Source: Anastrepha obliqua (Eukaryota; Arthropoda; Insecta; Diptera; Tephritidae). From it: a stretch of DNA of 64,000 bases. This document shows, piece after piece, positions 19,583-29,800 of this stretch (position 1 is its first letter; each line of letters begins with the position of its first letter). The notes beneath the pieces are model-generated. The model was not told where the DNA came from and made no database searches. It worked only from the letters and a program-made list of their open reading frames with translations. The translations under genes were made by a program, and so were the position numbers. The DNA lies in contig NC_072892.1 in assembly GCF_027943255.1 (NCBI RefSeq), positions 22,405,792 through 22,469,791 of the forward strand, read 5' to 3'.

Positions 19583-19726
19583 ACTTTTGACAAGATATGT
19601 CCTTCTTTTAAGCTTTACACGTTTTTTTTTTCTTAAATTTAATAAAAGACTATCGGTTTTTTCCTCACATACATCGGCCATAACCAAACTTAGTAACAAT
19701 TCCATTTTACTGCACAGCGCGTTCAT
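19544..19726 (-). pseudogene. N-terminal remnant of Harbinger-like transposase
   Basis: The minus-strand sequence KMELLLSLVMADVCEEKTD followed by a basic LRKKKRVKLKRR patch matches the plus-strand segment at 21808-21935 in copy 2 (KMEILLNLTLDEICEQRKD, LRKRRLLKSKRK). This conserved start is followed in neither copy by a DDE domain. The fragment faces the Myb ORF tail to tail. Assignment to the transposase is inference from element layout. Confidence 0.5.
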
Positions 19727-20131
19727 AAATGCAACAAATCTATTTGCAATTTTTCAACAAATCTATCAGTTGCATGAATAGTCACATTGACAGTGCTGCC
19801 AGCGCTGCAAGTACTGCGCATTATAATGCGTTTCTGAATATAGCCCCCATCAAACACGCAGTGGAAACCATTACCAATTCACTCAAACTTAAATCTTGCA
19901 AATCCAGGGCTTGTTTCTGGTGGATGCGTATCATTAAGTCCACAATGGTGTGACGCTGTTTATTACAACGCTGAATGTTCGTACATGCCTAACGGCATAC
20001 CCGACTGCACCCGTTCGATTTGTTTCGGCTGTGTTCGTAAATGCGACATGACTTGCAGCATAAGCATCAGTGGCAACACTGCAAGTTTGACATTTGATAC
20101 TTCTTATACAATTTTTGACAATTTGCAAATA

Positions 20132-21771
20132 CAGTAAGGTGCAAAAATGGAACATAAATAACATAAGTTACCTTTAGTACCATATCTACGCAAACAAGCT
20201 TGTTTATTTGAATCCAATTGTACATGTATTATATAATTAGTGTGTAAGCTTTCAAATGAGCCCATAACAGTTAAAATCTAACAACAAAAACTACTCATTG
20301 GAAGAGCTGAAAATAAAAACACAAATGTTCCAATTATGCACCGCTTACTTCGTTGTTGTTCAATGCTTAATTTTAACGGTTCTTTTTAAATTTGGCTGTG
20401 GTTTCTTTTGTTCTTTTTCTGTCATAAAGTGGTAAAGTGTCAAGTCATTAATAAATAAAACTATGAAACCAAGTGTTGAAGAAAATATTGTAAAATCTGT
20501 GCGGGGCGGGTTGTTAATTCGAGAATGTGCCCAAAAATTCAAAGTTAGTCACACCACAGTGCAAAGGCTTAAAACAACATGATTTATTACAAGTTAAGCA
20601 AAATCCTGGGCGTCCACAAAAAAAGACCGAGAGGGAAAGCCGGCATTTGGCTAAACTAGTTGCAAGCGGTAGCGTTAAAACACCGTCAGAAGGCATTCAG
20701 ACAATGAATTTGAAAATCAACAAATGGACAGCGAGACGAAATTTGAAAAAATTAGGATTGAAAGCTGCAGAAAAGAAGAAAAAACCGCTGCTTTCAAAAA
20801 AAAAAAACCATAATGAGCAGAAAAAAGTTTGCTGAAGTACACACCGATTGGACTAATGCAGATCGGCAGCAGCTACTAAGCAGTAAAGCTTCAATAATTA
20901 ATATCATATAATACATATTTTTATTTTTTACAGGTGATATGGTCAGATGAAACAAAAATCAACCGATTTGAATCGGATGGCTGTTCATGGGTTTGGTCAA
21001 AAGATCCCCAGCAGTTAACAAATCAAGCGTGAAAGAAACAGTGAAGCATGGTGGTGTCAACATAATGGTTTGGGGGTGCATCATTTCCACTGGTGTGGGT
21101 CCTTTGATCAAAATCGAAGGACGAATGAAAAAGGAGCAGTACTTGACGATCTTGCAAGAAAATTTGCCTGCTGCCATCCACAAAACCGGTCTTGCTGTTG
21201 AAAAAGATATCTTTCAACAAGACAATGACCCTAAACATACGGCAAAAATGGTGTCCAGCTGGCTGAAGTCCCAAAAGTATTCGGTTATGCAGTGGCCAGC
21301 ACAAAGCCCTCACATAAACCCCATTGAGAATTTGTGGATTCTCGTAAAACAAAAGCTCGTACACTATAAAAACCCGCCAAAAGGGATGAATGAGGTCTGG
21401 GAGCGGGTCCAGGATGTGTGGTACTCCATTTCGCCACAAACTGTGGCTAAATATACAGAAAGTATGCCAAACCGTATAAAGGCATTAAAAAAATCGAAGG
21501 GGCTTTGGACGAAATATTAAAATAATTTGTTTTTTGTACTTTTTTTATAAATAAATAAGCGATGCATAATTGGAACATTTGTGTTTTTATTTTCAGCTCT
21601 TCCAATGAGTAGTTGTTGTTGTTAGATTTTAACTGTTATGGGCTCATTTGAAAGCTTACACACTAATTATATAATACATGTACAATTGGATTCAAATAAA
21701 CAAGCTTGTTTGCGTAGATATGGTACTAAACGTGACTTATGTTATTTATGTTCCATTTTTGCACCTCACTG
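20132..21771 (+). mobile_element. Tc1-like (Minos-like) transposon, copy B
   Basis: 1640 bp between TA dinucleotides (20130-20131 and 21772-21773), with the same 215-bp TIRs and bracketed GGTGCA motifs as copy A. It is inserted in the Harbinger-like element at 20027-22497, which dates it after that element. By eye, sequence identity to copy A is very high over the whole length, suggesting recent movement of the family. Confidence 0.93.
20463..21520 (+). pseudogene. Tc1-like DD34E transposase (copy B), N-terminus broken
   Basis: It starts MKPSVEENIVKSVRGG at 20463. It frame-shifts after TTVQRLK (a KNM codon run is lost relative to copy A) and continues in another frame to a stop at 20835. Exon 2 begins at 20934 after TTTTTTACAG. 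The donor, GT in copy A, reads CT here (GCAGCTACTAAG), so splicing is lost. After a further break near 21020 the C-terminal half is open to 21520. It has FQQDNDPKHTAKM (second Asp), SPHINPIENLW (Glu at +35, DD34E) and a KALKKSKG tail. Confidence 0.87.
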
Positions 21772-21918
21772 TACGTTTGTTTGAATTTTTGAACGCGTAT
21801 AATACTAAAATGGAAATTTTGCTGAATCTAACACTAGACGAAATTTGTGAGCAAAGAAAAGATAGATTTTCATTAAATTTAAGAAAAAGAAGGCTATTGA
21901 AGTCAAAGAGAAAAATGT

Positions 21919-22325
21919 TTAGGTACAAATGTATGTCTTTAAAAAGTCGTCGAAGTCCTCAAAATACCTCCAGGATGTAGCTTCTCTATCGGAAGAATTA
22001 TTTCTTTTCTTAATGCGCTTGTACGTTACCAAGAGATTTAAGAATTTTCTCTGCGCTGTGGTGCTGTCCAGTCTTATATTGGGATTTATATTTTTAACTT
22101 CGGCCACAACTTTCTTCCACAATACATTTTTTTTCCTTCTACCCGATTAAAACTCGTCCTCCATATTCAACCGTACTCTCAGCAATAACTGTGTCTCCGC
22201 GTTACTGAGATTTTCACTAAAAATTTAAAAATAATAATTTATACAATTATTATTAACATAATTTAACTAAATTTCAATACAAAAATTAAAATAAGACAGT
22301 TTTGCACTTACTTTGCATCAGACAT
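21919..22325 (-). pseudogene. Myb-like ORF in Harbinger-like copy 2 (one stop)
   Basis: Exon 1 at 22325-22312 (MSDA start) has a GTAAGT donor. The acceptor is TTTTTAG near 22215. Exon 2 reads LLLRVRLNMEDEF, then a TAA stop in place of the Thr codon of copy 1. It then continues open: SGRRKKNVLWKKVVAEVKN, QRKFLNLLVTYKRIKKR, and a C-terminal part ATSWRYFEDFDDFLKTY that is longer than in copy 1. The strong donor and the preserved frame after the stop indicate recent inactivation. Confidence 0.65.
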
Positions 22326-22500
22326 CGTAGTTAAATGCAGTAAACAATTTTTTGATAGAAATTATGAGTGACAACTGATAGAATTGTTGTCTTTTTGAAC
22401 GCTTGATTATTGCAGTGCTGCCATATTGGCATTTCTGAACGTTCTGTTTGTTATGCAATTGTAGTTTGCGCGTCATGTTGCATTTACGAACACAGCCTTC

Positions 22501-23070
22501 TTTGTGTTTACGGTTTTTTAAGTGGAACAACTATTTCATACGATCCTACAGCTAATTTAAAGCGAAATTTAAACATTCTCTTTAGTGGCCTCCTTATTTT
22601 GCTCTCTCACTTTCCCCTACTTTGCAAGTTTTTTGGATACATTAGCACCAAAACTAGATCATTTGTAACAATGGGAAGCACAAATTGTTATTAATTATTT
22701 GCTTCATGAAGAGGCATATATATGTATGTATAATCTTTTCTTGATGATATTCAGCGCATATTGGCAGCAGTAAAACTCCAGCAGTTGTACAATAATATTT
22801 TGCTTGATTCATTGGTTCACTTGAATAGGGGCACTCAGTTTGCCTACATTATTTGCGCTTTAAAGGATATCGTGTTTTTAGGAGGAAGAAAGGAGAAGGA
22901 AAAGAATCAGTCAGGTAAAAAAAAATACCAGTCTAACGGTTAGACGCGATAGAAGTGAAACCTTCCGTAAAACAAACTGAGAGAGAATAAGACGAAAGCA
23001 GCATTAGGAGCGGGATAATTATAGGTTCATTATAATATTGCTATAAAGTTCATATTTTATTTTCTTCATT
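22501..23070. other. gene-free stretch
   Basis: No gene or repeat recognised. Ordinary AT-rich DNA between the Harbinger-like and Helentron-like elements. Confidence 0.45.
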
Positions 23071-23076
23071 TTATTA

Positions 23077-23430
23077 TTATTCATCCTCAATGTTTTCAAT
23101 TTCAACAAATGATACGAGTGGCTTATGATAGCTAAAATATGATACAAATGCTTTGGTTTCGATGTTGTCAACATGTCTTTGAAATACCGCGTCAATGGTT
23201 GTTTTTGATCGTGTTGTCGATTCAGTGCGATTGTTACACATTTTTAAATTGAATGTTGTATTGAGAAAGTCAATTGAAGGAACCGCTGTGTCCAATGCAA
23301 AATTTACGTTAAAATCGCCACTTAAAATCATTGGAACTTTATTGTAATCTTTTCTAAGTATCCGCGATACTTCTGGTGTATACTTTATTAAATTTTCGTG
23401 AATGAATTCCGTGATGCTATTTATTGATTT
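23077..23430 (-). pseudogene. Helentron-type endonuclease fragment
   Basis: The minus-strand protein ITEFIHENLIKYTPEVSRIL (from about 23420) runs into PMILSGDFNVNF (GDFN block of the endonuclease/exonuclease/phosphatase fold). It continues with KTTIDAVFQRHVDNIETKAF and VSYFSYHKPLVSFVE (terminal SYHKP His block). This terminal endonuclease is, as I recall it, the one fused downstream of the helicase in Helentron (Helitron2) proteins. Only the endonuclease end is present, with no Rep or helicase. Sequence after it toward 23650 contains a terminal hairpin-like structure. Confidence 0.6.
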
Positions 23431-23547
23431 TTTTTCTGTCGATATTCACGACACTTTTCTGCATTATTTTTCGGCATAATTGCGGTAAATATTTAAAAAT
23501 GAAAATATTTACGAATATAAAAATACACACGCGGTTGCTATTATGAG

Positions 23548-23668
23548 CGTCCCCAGCAAAACCTGCGTGACCGAAACTCTAACACAATTACATTTTTTTG
23601 AATGTTACAAACACATATGCACGCAGGTTTTGCTGGGGCGTGACCGAAACTCTAACACAATTACACAT
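23548..23668. repeat. inverted plus direct repeat, probable element terminus
   Basis: CCCCAGCAAAACCTGCGTG (23551-23569) is mirrored exactly by CACGCAGGTTTTGCTGGGG (23620-23638). The tract CGTGACCGAAACTCTAACAC is also repeated directly after each arm. A strong hairpin with a loop of about 50 nt is possible. It sits just beyond the N-terminal side of the Helentron endonuclease fragment. Confidence 0.7.
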
Positions 23669-23796
23669 ATGCACTCGTATTTGTTTGAAAATAGACTTTT
23701 TTTTTGGTTCTCCGTCACCTTTGGAAAATGTGTAAACAGTAAGCAAACTTTATTCATATATTTTTCCTCATTTTTGCATCAGTAAAATTAAACAAA

Positions 23797-23976
23797 CGCC
23801 GTAGCCGAATGGGTTGGTGCGTGACTACTATTCAGAATTCACAGAGAGAACGTCAGTTCGAATCTCGGTGAAAACACCAAAATTAAGGAAAACTATTTTC
23901 TAATAGCGCTCACCCCTCAGCAGGCAATGGCAAAACACCGAGTGTATTTCTGCCATGAAAAAAAGCTCCTCATAAA
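23797..23976 (+). repeat. tRNA-derived SINE, 3' truncated
   Basis: Head GCCGTAGCCGAATGGGTTGG, B box AGTTCGAATCTCGG and the first part of the body to TGCCATGAAAAAAAGCTCCT are present. The sequence then switches to an AAATAAAATA run at about 23980, so the 3' half is missing. Confidence 0.85.
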
Positions 23977-24247
23977 CATATCATAAAATAAAATAAAATA
24001 ACTGTATAAAAAAATTTTATTTCTTGTGATTCGAACCAAGAATTTTGGATCGGAAGCTCACATTGCTGGCCTAAAAGTTATTTAGTTCGTCGCTACGTTT
24101 ATATGTAATATTCGTAGCCAAGCTAAAAAGATCACATATAGTAAGATGTTCATTAAAACGAAAAATTCCCAAAAATAAATCTTTTTTTCCCTAGTCGCTA
24201 ATGCTTTTTAATTTAATGTGATTGTAATTCATTACTTTGCCAATTTT

Positions 24248-24249
<2 letters not shown>

Positions 24250-24286
<37 letters not shown>
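24250..24286. repeat. poly(A) tract
   Basis: A run of about 37 A residues at 24250-24286. It marks the left boundary of the third Harbinger-like copy and could be an unrelated retroposon tail. Confidence 0.85.
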
Positions 24287-24288
<2 letters not shown>

Positions 24289-24289
24289 T

Positions 24290-24774
24290 TTTTTGAAGCA
24301 ATTAGAAAATGTTCGATTTGCCCGTCTATTTTCAAATCTTTATTCACTTTTTTTATTTCTTCCGCCACCTAAAACACTCTTTTTCCTCCTCCCTAAAGCA
24401 AATTCACTTTCCATGCTCAGTCGGACTCTGAGAAGCAACTTTACTTCCGATGTACTTAGATAATCGCTAAAATCAAGAAAAATGTAATAAAATATTGTTT
24501 TAATAATGTTTATTTAATATATCTTTGCATTAAAAGCTAAAAAAAATTAGTTTTTTACTCACTTTCCATCAGACATCATATTAGCGTAATCAGCGGCAGT
24601 ATTAAAATTTTTCCTGCAAATAATGCGTGACGTTTGATACAAAAATGGCGTTTTGGAACGCGATGCATTTGCAGTACTGCCATATTTGCATTTCTGAACG
24701 CATTGCCAACACTGCAAAAGTACGTTGCGCATTATAATGCGTTATTGAATATACCCGTAGCGAAAACGTTAGAG
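24290..24774 (-). mobile_element. Harbinger-like mini-element, copy 3, truncated
   Basis: Its outer end at 24774 reads GGGTATATTCAATAACGC then ATTATAATGCGCAACGTAC inward. This matches copy 1 closely and includes the same CGCATTATAATGCG palindrome. Inside is the Myb exon 1 (ATGTCTGATGGAAA then GTGAGT, about 24583-24570) and a decayed exon 2 (SEVKLLLRVRLSMESEF near 24410). The left side is lost at the poly(A) tract. Confidence 0.7.
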
Positions 24775-24779
24775 CCCAG

Positions 24780-25185
24780 ATGTCTAAATTTTTCCCCGAC
24801 GAGAACAGGAGAGATGATAAGGTGCTGAGATGATTCCACCTCGTACTTCAGACAGCTTCTGCAGAAAGGGCTTGAAGCAACCCCAAGTCTCACCGCATGA
24901 AGACCTAATGGACAATGTTCGATAAGGATTCCAACCAAATTGGAGAGCTGCGGCTTTTTTAGCCTTAGAAGTTCCCTCGAGCGCCTCCGATCTGCCCGTG
25001 GCCAGAATGATTTCGCGACTTTGCAAGCTTGCGCACTAGCACAGCGCTCGCTGAGCCGACACGAGGTCCATCTTTCCAGGAACAGACCACAGGTTCTCAA
25101 GGGAACCTCAATCCTATCATTTTGCAATGAAACCATCTTTGGGGTCCCCTGCTTAGCCAGCTCATCAGCCCAATCTGTAATAATA
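24780..25185 (-). pseudogene. LINE C-terminal remnant
   Basis: The minus-strand sequence begins at the end of RNase H (ADELAKQGTPKMVSLQNDRI). It continues through VAKSFWPRADRRRSRELLRL and HAVRLGVASSPFCRSC to SSQHLI. This matches the C-terminus of the LINE at 15.5-17.6 kb almost residue for residue in places (KSFWPRxDRRRSR; HAVRLGxxSSPFCxSC). One frameshift near 24820. Confidence 0.87.
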
Positions 25186-25554
25186 GTCCTCGCTCATTTA
25201 ATTTTCGAGACGCCTTAAACTCAATTTTCTCAGTAGTTGCTTGAAAAACAGTTGTCACTTCAAAAAATTTCTCGGAATGCTTTGAAACTTTTTTACTCAA
25301 TATTTTTTAAGTTTTAGACTGTATTTTTGCTTTACTCCCTGTGTGGTTCCATAGTTTATGGTTGGCATACTAAAAACTGAAGAGGTTGACATACAACAGA
25401 AACCAATATTTTAAACTCCTCAAGCCCACCAACAACATCATTTATAAAGTACAGTACATAAAGTTTACGAATGAGTTTAATAACTTGATTATTATTTTTT
25501 CCCCCTTGTTCACTCCTCTCGGAGCCTCGACAAGACTCAGTCTTCCATTGGTTT
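25186..25554. other. gene-free stretch
   Basis: Nothing recognised between the LINE fragment and the candidate SINE. Confidence 0.4.
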
Positions 25555-25905
25555 CGTTAATCTAATTTGATTTCTGATTTCTGACAGGGTCGGTGATTAG
25601 CCTGCCACTACCAGTCCTAAATAGTTGGAATGCCCACCTCCCGTTGCTTAGGAACAACGCCTTCTTATTGATTGGAGCAACATCTGTGTTTCACATTTTT
25701 CTGCCAGAAAGATGGAAAGGATAAGTTTGAGTTTGAGAAGTGAGTTTTGAAAATATTTTTGGAATGAAAAATTATTAGAAAGAGGGAAAGTAGGTAAATT
25801 TGAAAAAATGCGTGAACCGTGCTTCCCGTGGCATTTGAACCCATAACCGCTGGGATGGCAGGCTAGTTCACTTACGCTAGACTACTACAGATGAGCTAAA
25901 GGCTA
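25555..25905 (-). repeat. candidate second SINE family (tRNA-like head)
   Basis: On the minus strand, 25905-25820 reads like a tRNA head. An A-box-like TAGCGTAAGTG is followed by GCCATCCCAGCGGTTATG and a B-box-like GGGTTCAAATGCC. An unrelated tail follows, ending near 25560 in repeated GAAATCA. No second copy is in the window and no TSD was identified, so this is a candidate only. Confidence 0.4.
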
Positions 25906-26825
25906 AGCCCAAAGCCTTTTGGAATTACCTTCGGTCCAAGCGTGCTGCGATATCCCAATGTGCAAGAGTTTCAACGACAAATCTTCTGCTAGCATATCGG
26001 ATTCAGTAAATCTTTTTGCAGATTATTTTAAATCCAATTTTGTTACTGATTCTACATCAAAGTTTTACAGCTTTTGTATCTGTGCCAACGACTTCCGTAA
26101 GTAGACCTGGAAAGTGACTTTGATGGGCTCTCATCTTTTTTACGTCTTTTACCCTGATATTTAAATATGGTAATAAAAACAACTGCCGTAAGCCGATTGT
26201 CTCTGTGCATGAAACACCAAAATGATAGAAAAAGTTTTCTAATAGCGGTCGCCCCTCGCCAGGTAATGGCAAACCTCCGAATATATTTCTGCAATGAAAA
26301 GACTCCTCATAAAAAACCATCTGCCGTTCGGAGTCGGCATAAAAGTGTAGGTCCCTCCATTTATGGAAAAATATCAAAGCGCACAACACAAATAGGAGGA
26401 GCTCGGCCAAACACCTACCAGAAGTGTTCCTGCCAATTATTTATTTATTTTTTTTTTTGAATATATTTATTTATAGGCCAATATCTACGCTAACTAATCA
26501 AAACTTTTTGAAAAGATGGTAAAAGAAAAATTATCATTTGCAATAAAAGAAGTAATTGATCCACATCAACATGATTTTGTTTGTGGATATTCTACAGCTG
26601 CCAACTTGGCTGTCTATTCCGAGTACTGCATCTCAGCATTTAATCGAGTTTAATTTTCGGATTTTCACGCATTGTTCCTAATGTGGTTAGGTTCATATAG
26701 TATCTCCCCAATAATTATTCCTTTCTAGAAATTGAGAACACTAAATCGTACTCATTTTTGGCCACCTCAAGCGTATCTCAAGGTAGTATTTTTTAGTTCC
26801 GATCTTATTTGTTAAAGAATATTTA
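25890..26825 (+). pseudogene. jockey-like LINE remnant split by a SINE
   Basis: The plus-strand sequence KPKAFWNYLRSKRA (about 25907-25945), then after a frameshift SISDSVNLFADYFKSNF, is the linker between endonuclease and RT in jockey-like LINEs. After the SINE it resumes at about 26476 with YRPISTLT, VKEKLSFAIKEVIDPHQHDF and STAANLAVYSEYCISAFN (RT motif 1-2). It ends with SSVSQGSIF near 26770. Several stops. It lies tail to tail with Atg17 and reaches within about 30 bp of its stop codon. Confidence 0.72.
26180..26455 (+). repeat. tRNA-derived SINE, head-deleted, in a LINE
   Basis: Only a scrap of the head (TGCCGTAAGCCGATTG) remains. The body from TCTAATAGCGGTCGCCCCTC to CCTGCCAATTATTTATTT is present, with an A/T-rich tail. 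It separates the two halves of the jockey-like remnant. Confidence 0.8.
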
Positions 26826-26827
26826 AT
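26822..26827 (-). terminator. possible Atg17 poly(A) signal
   Basis: ATTAAA on the minus strand, 22 nt after the Atg17 stop codon. The next canonical AATAAA on this strand is near 26466-26471, inside the SINE/LINE sequence. Which one is used cannot be told. Confidence 0.35.
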
Positions 26828-26849
26828 AAAGAAATGAAATAATGCATCA

Positions 26850-29800
26850 CTATTCCGAAACGGTGAACTCCGTCTCATCCTTGGGTTCCAAAGAGCGATA
26901 CTCATCCGAATCTTCGCTGCAGGCGGTGGCAAACGATGTGTTCTTCATATCCGCTGAACAGCCGCTAATGTCTCCAGCCTCAGTGTCGGGACCCGTTATT
27001 ATGGGGATGGCATGCTGATTACCCGATGCGGTTGGTTGCTCTGTTATCACAGTCTGTAGCAGTAATTGTTGAGTAGAAGTGGGTATCATAGTCGTTGGCG
27101 TCTCTTCCTCTACACTAATGCTAGTGTAGCGACAACGTTCACTCAAGGATGTCGAAGCTGCATTATTATCATCATCATCCTCTGTGTGCATTGAGGTGAT
27201 CTCTGTACCTAAATTGCCACCAGTTGTGGCGTGTGCTGTGGTGAAATCAACTACATCGTTTGTTGATGTTGTTGCCGTCGTGGTTATAATGCTCTCCTCA
27301 ATAGCGCTGATGTTCGGGAAAAACTGTTGTAGTCGCTGTGTTGGCGAAGCTGGATTACAACTACTAACGGCAACAAGAGCCTTACAGCCAGTGGGCATCA
27401 ATGCAGTGGACTCGTTGTCAGTGCTCGTATCACATTGCGATATAGACGTGGACGTGGACGCGCAAAAGGATGCTGAATAAAAAAAAAAAAAAATGAATGT
27501 TAGCAATGCAAGTGTGACGCAATCTAGATGCCTTTTAAACCTACACTCAATTTTTTCTCGACGAGAAATCCAATGTTGCATGCTGGACAATGGGGCTAGT
27601 TTTATGCGATAGAATCTTGTACCCTTAGAGACGCGATAGCGATTTTCATCCTAATAAGGTGAAGAAAAGAAATGTGTGGGCATTAATGTTCGGTTTATAC
27701 CTTTTTCTTTAGAATTAAATAAAAATGGATTATTAATAGCTCTCTGATGTTGAAAACATCAAATTGAAAACAAAAAACAAAAAATATTATCTACTAACCT
27801 TCTTAGCCTGACAGTACTCTCTATCGACAACACGCCCGATAGCATAATAAGGCACCGGTAGGAGCATATTTTCCAACATTGTACTTTCGCTCGGTGCAGG
27901 GAGCGGCATACGCAGATTCATTGCTGACAGGCTGTCCCCGTGGACAAAGTATAAAACTGGTGAGTCCTGCACCACCATGTACTGATTATGACGCACACTC
28001 CACACGACGAACACGATATCGCCCTTATTGCATGAGTCCAACAGCATATACTTGTGACTAGAACTTGAACTGCAAAGCAATTGAAATTAAAAAGGGTAAA
28101 TTGTAGATGTTTATCGAAGTGAATTCAAACTTACGCCCTTAAAGCTGCGTAAGAGGTCTCCATCTCTAAGCGTTTCGAACGCTCTTTCTCAACGGTAAGC
28201 TCTTCCTCCAGACGGTTTTTGTCGCGATTCAAATATTCTATTTTTTCCTTTAGCCAACTGTTGCCCTCTTCATTGGTGAGTGCATCGATTCGCGTTTTCA
28301 ACTGATAGATCTCTTTAGTAAGCAAGAGATTCTGCTTACGCACCAGATCTAGCTGTCGATCTTTCTCTTCGAGCATCTCCTTCAATATGTTTACATTTCC
28401 CATCACAGATTCTGAGTTCAAATTGAGTTTTGCTTGCCAAATGGTGCGTTCTATATCGACTGCTGCGGCGATCGACCTTTCTTTTTCACTCTCAAAAGTG
28501 GCACGCAATTGGGATACAATTGCTTCATGTTCACTGTGGTCGATCATGTGCTGGTCGATGTTGGATGGCGGGCGCTCTATCTTTTCGAGACTCGTTTCGG
28601 ACGGCGAGAGCTCCATGGAAGTCATGAGTTTATAGCGGCAACGCAGTGATTCGATTTCCGATTTGTGCTCGTGTAAGAGTTCTTCTCGTGCTGCAGCAAC
28701 CGCACGTTGCTGCTCCATTTGAGCTGCACTAAGTTGATCTTTCAATTCTTGTAGCTGCGAGTGTAGCGCTTCTGTGTCGCAAAGTTGTTGACGCAAAATG
28801 GCAAATTCATTGTCATGCTGCTGCACCGTTTCACTTAGCATAGTTTTCGTTTGGAGCAGTTGTTGCTCGCGCTGCTCACTTTGCATGCGAATTAAGTTCC
28901 ACTGATCGTGGAGCATTTGTAATTCGGATTGGAGATCTTCGCGGTATGTCGCAGTTCCTGTGCGGCATTGTTCCAAGTCAGCACGAGCCAATCGTATGCA
29001 TTCTGACGAAAGCTTATACATGGCGCTTAAAATGCTACGTAAACGTTCCACCTCAGCACGGGCGGACGATTCCGTTTCATCTGTGAGTGTCTCAGCGCTC
29101 TGCATTAATAATGTGGAAGTTGCTGCGCTGCGTGCAACTGTTTCCACGATAGTAGTAGATGTGGCTGTCGTGATCAACATCGGTGTTGCTGATTGTGTTG
29201 CTTCATCTACCATAACTGGCAGCTTTTCGAACTCGGTCTCCGTATCGGTTTCGGATCCCTCACAGCAAACGCCGACCTTTTGTAGCTCCCCGAGCCTTGG
29301 GTGTTGCAATGGCTTTTCGCCAGTACTCATTGCACAAGTTGCTTCCTCCACCGAGGCTGAGCTGCCTAGAGCGGCAGCTAATTGCAAACGCAGCAGTTCT
29401 TCCATGCGCTCCTTCTGATGCGGGCCCGAACGTGAGACGAAAAAATTTATCACAGGTCCCATGTCGGGTAACTGGATTTCTGGAGCCAAATCTGGCAGGT
29501 GGGACGATAGAACATCAATGTCGGACTTGGTGATGTTCGGCAAGCGCGCATCGAAAAGTAAGGGAGTTTCGTTCGCAAAAGTAGGTGGCATATCGTTCAT
29601 GCCGGGGAATAGAATGTTTAAAAAGTGTCCGTCGAAATTAGCGTTGAATTGCTGTCTTCGTTTGATCTCTTCGTTGTGAATGATATCGAAGTCTTCAGCG
29701 AGTTTCGAGGCCCACAAACGGAACTCACCGGAAAAGATTTTGCGGCGCACCACCTGGAAATTTTCAAAATTAGTTCACTTCTATCAACCATAAATTTATT

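Larger units (their letters stand above)
19081..19846 (+). mobile_element. Harbinger-like mini-element, copy 1
   Basis: Its ends are imperfect inverted repeats: GGGTATATTCAACAATGC then ATTATAATGCGCAAC at the left (19081-19113), and the inverse of GGGCTATATTCAGAAACGC then ATTATAATGCGCAGT at the right. Each TIR contains the palindrome TGCATTATAATGCG or CGCATTATAATGCG. Inside are a spliced Myb-like ORF on plus and the start of a transposase-like ORF on minus, in the opposed arrangement known from PIF/Harbinger. The catalytic DDE region is absent. A 3-bp target duplication could not be confirmed for this copy. Confidence 0.7.
20027..22497 (-). mobile_element. Harbinger-like mini-element, copy 2, split by Tc1 copy B
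   Basis: TIRs: GGCTGTGTTCGTAAATGC at 20027, continuing ACATGAC after one variable base, and its inverse ending at 22497 (26 bp with one mismatch). It is flanked by the 3-bp direct repeat TTC (20024-20026 and 22498-22500). Without the Tc1-like insertion it is about 830 bp, close to copy 1. It carries the same two opposed ORFs in the reverse orientation. The 3-bp duplication fits PIF/Harbinger, although TTC is not the usual TWA. Confidence 0.75.

Noticed and set aside
24005..24110. tRNA-like GGTTCGAATCA on the minus strand next to the truncated SINE
   Set aside because: Single B-box-like hit without an A box at proper spacing; too weak to annotate.
28960..29418. Plus-strand open frame opposite Atg17 exon 2
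   Set aside because: Shadow of the real minus-strand coding sequence; no domain of its own.
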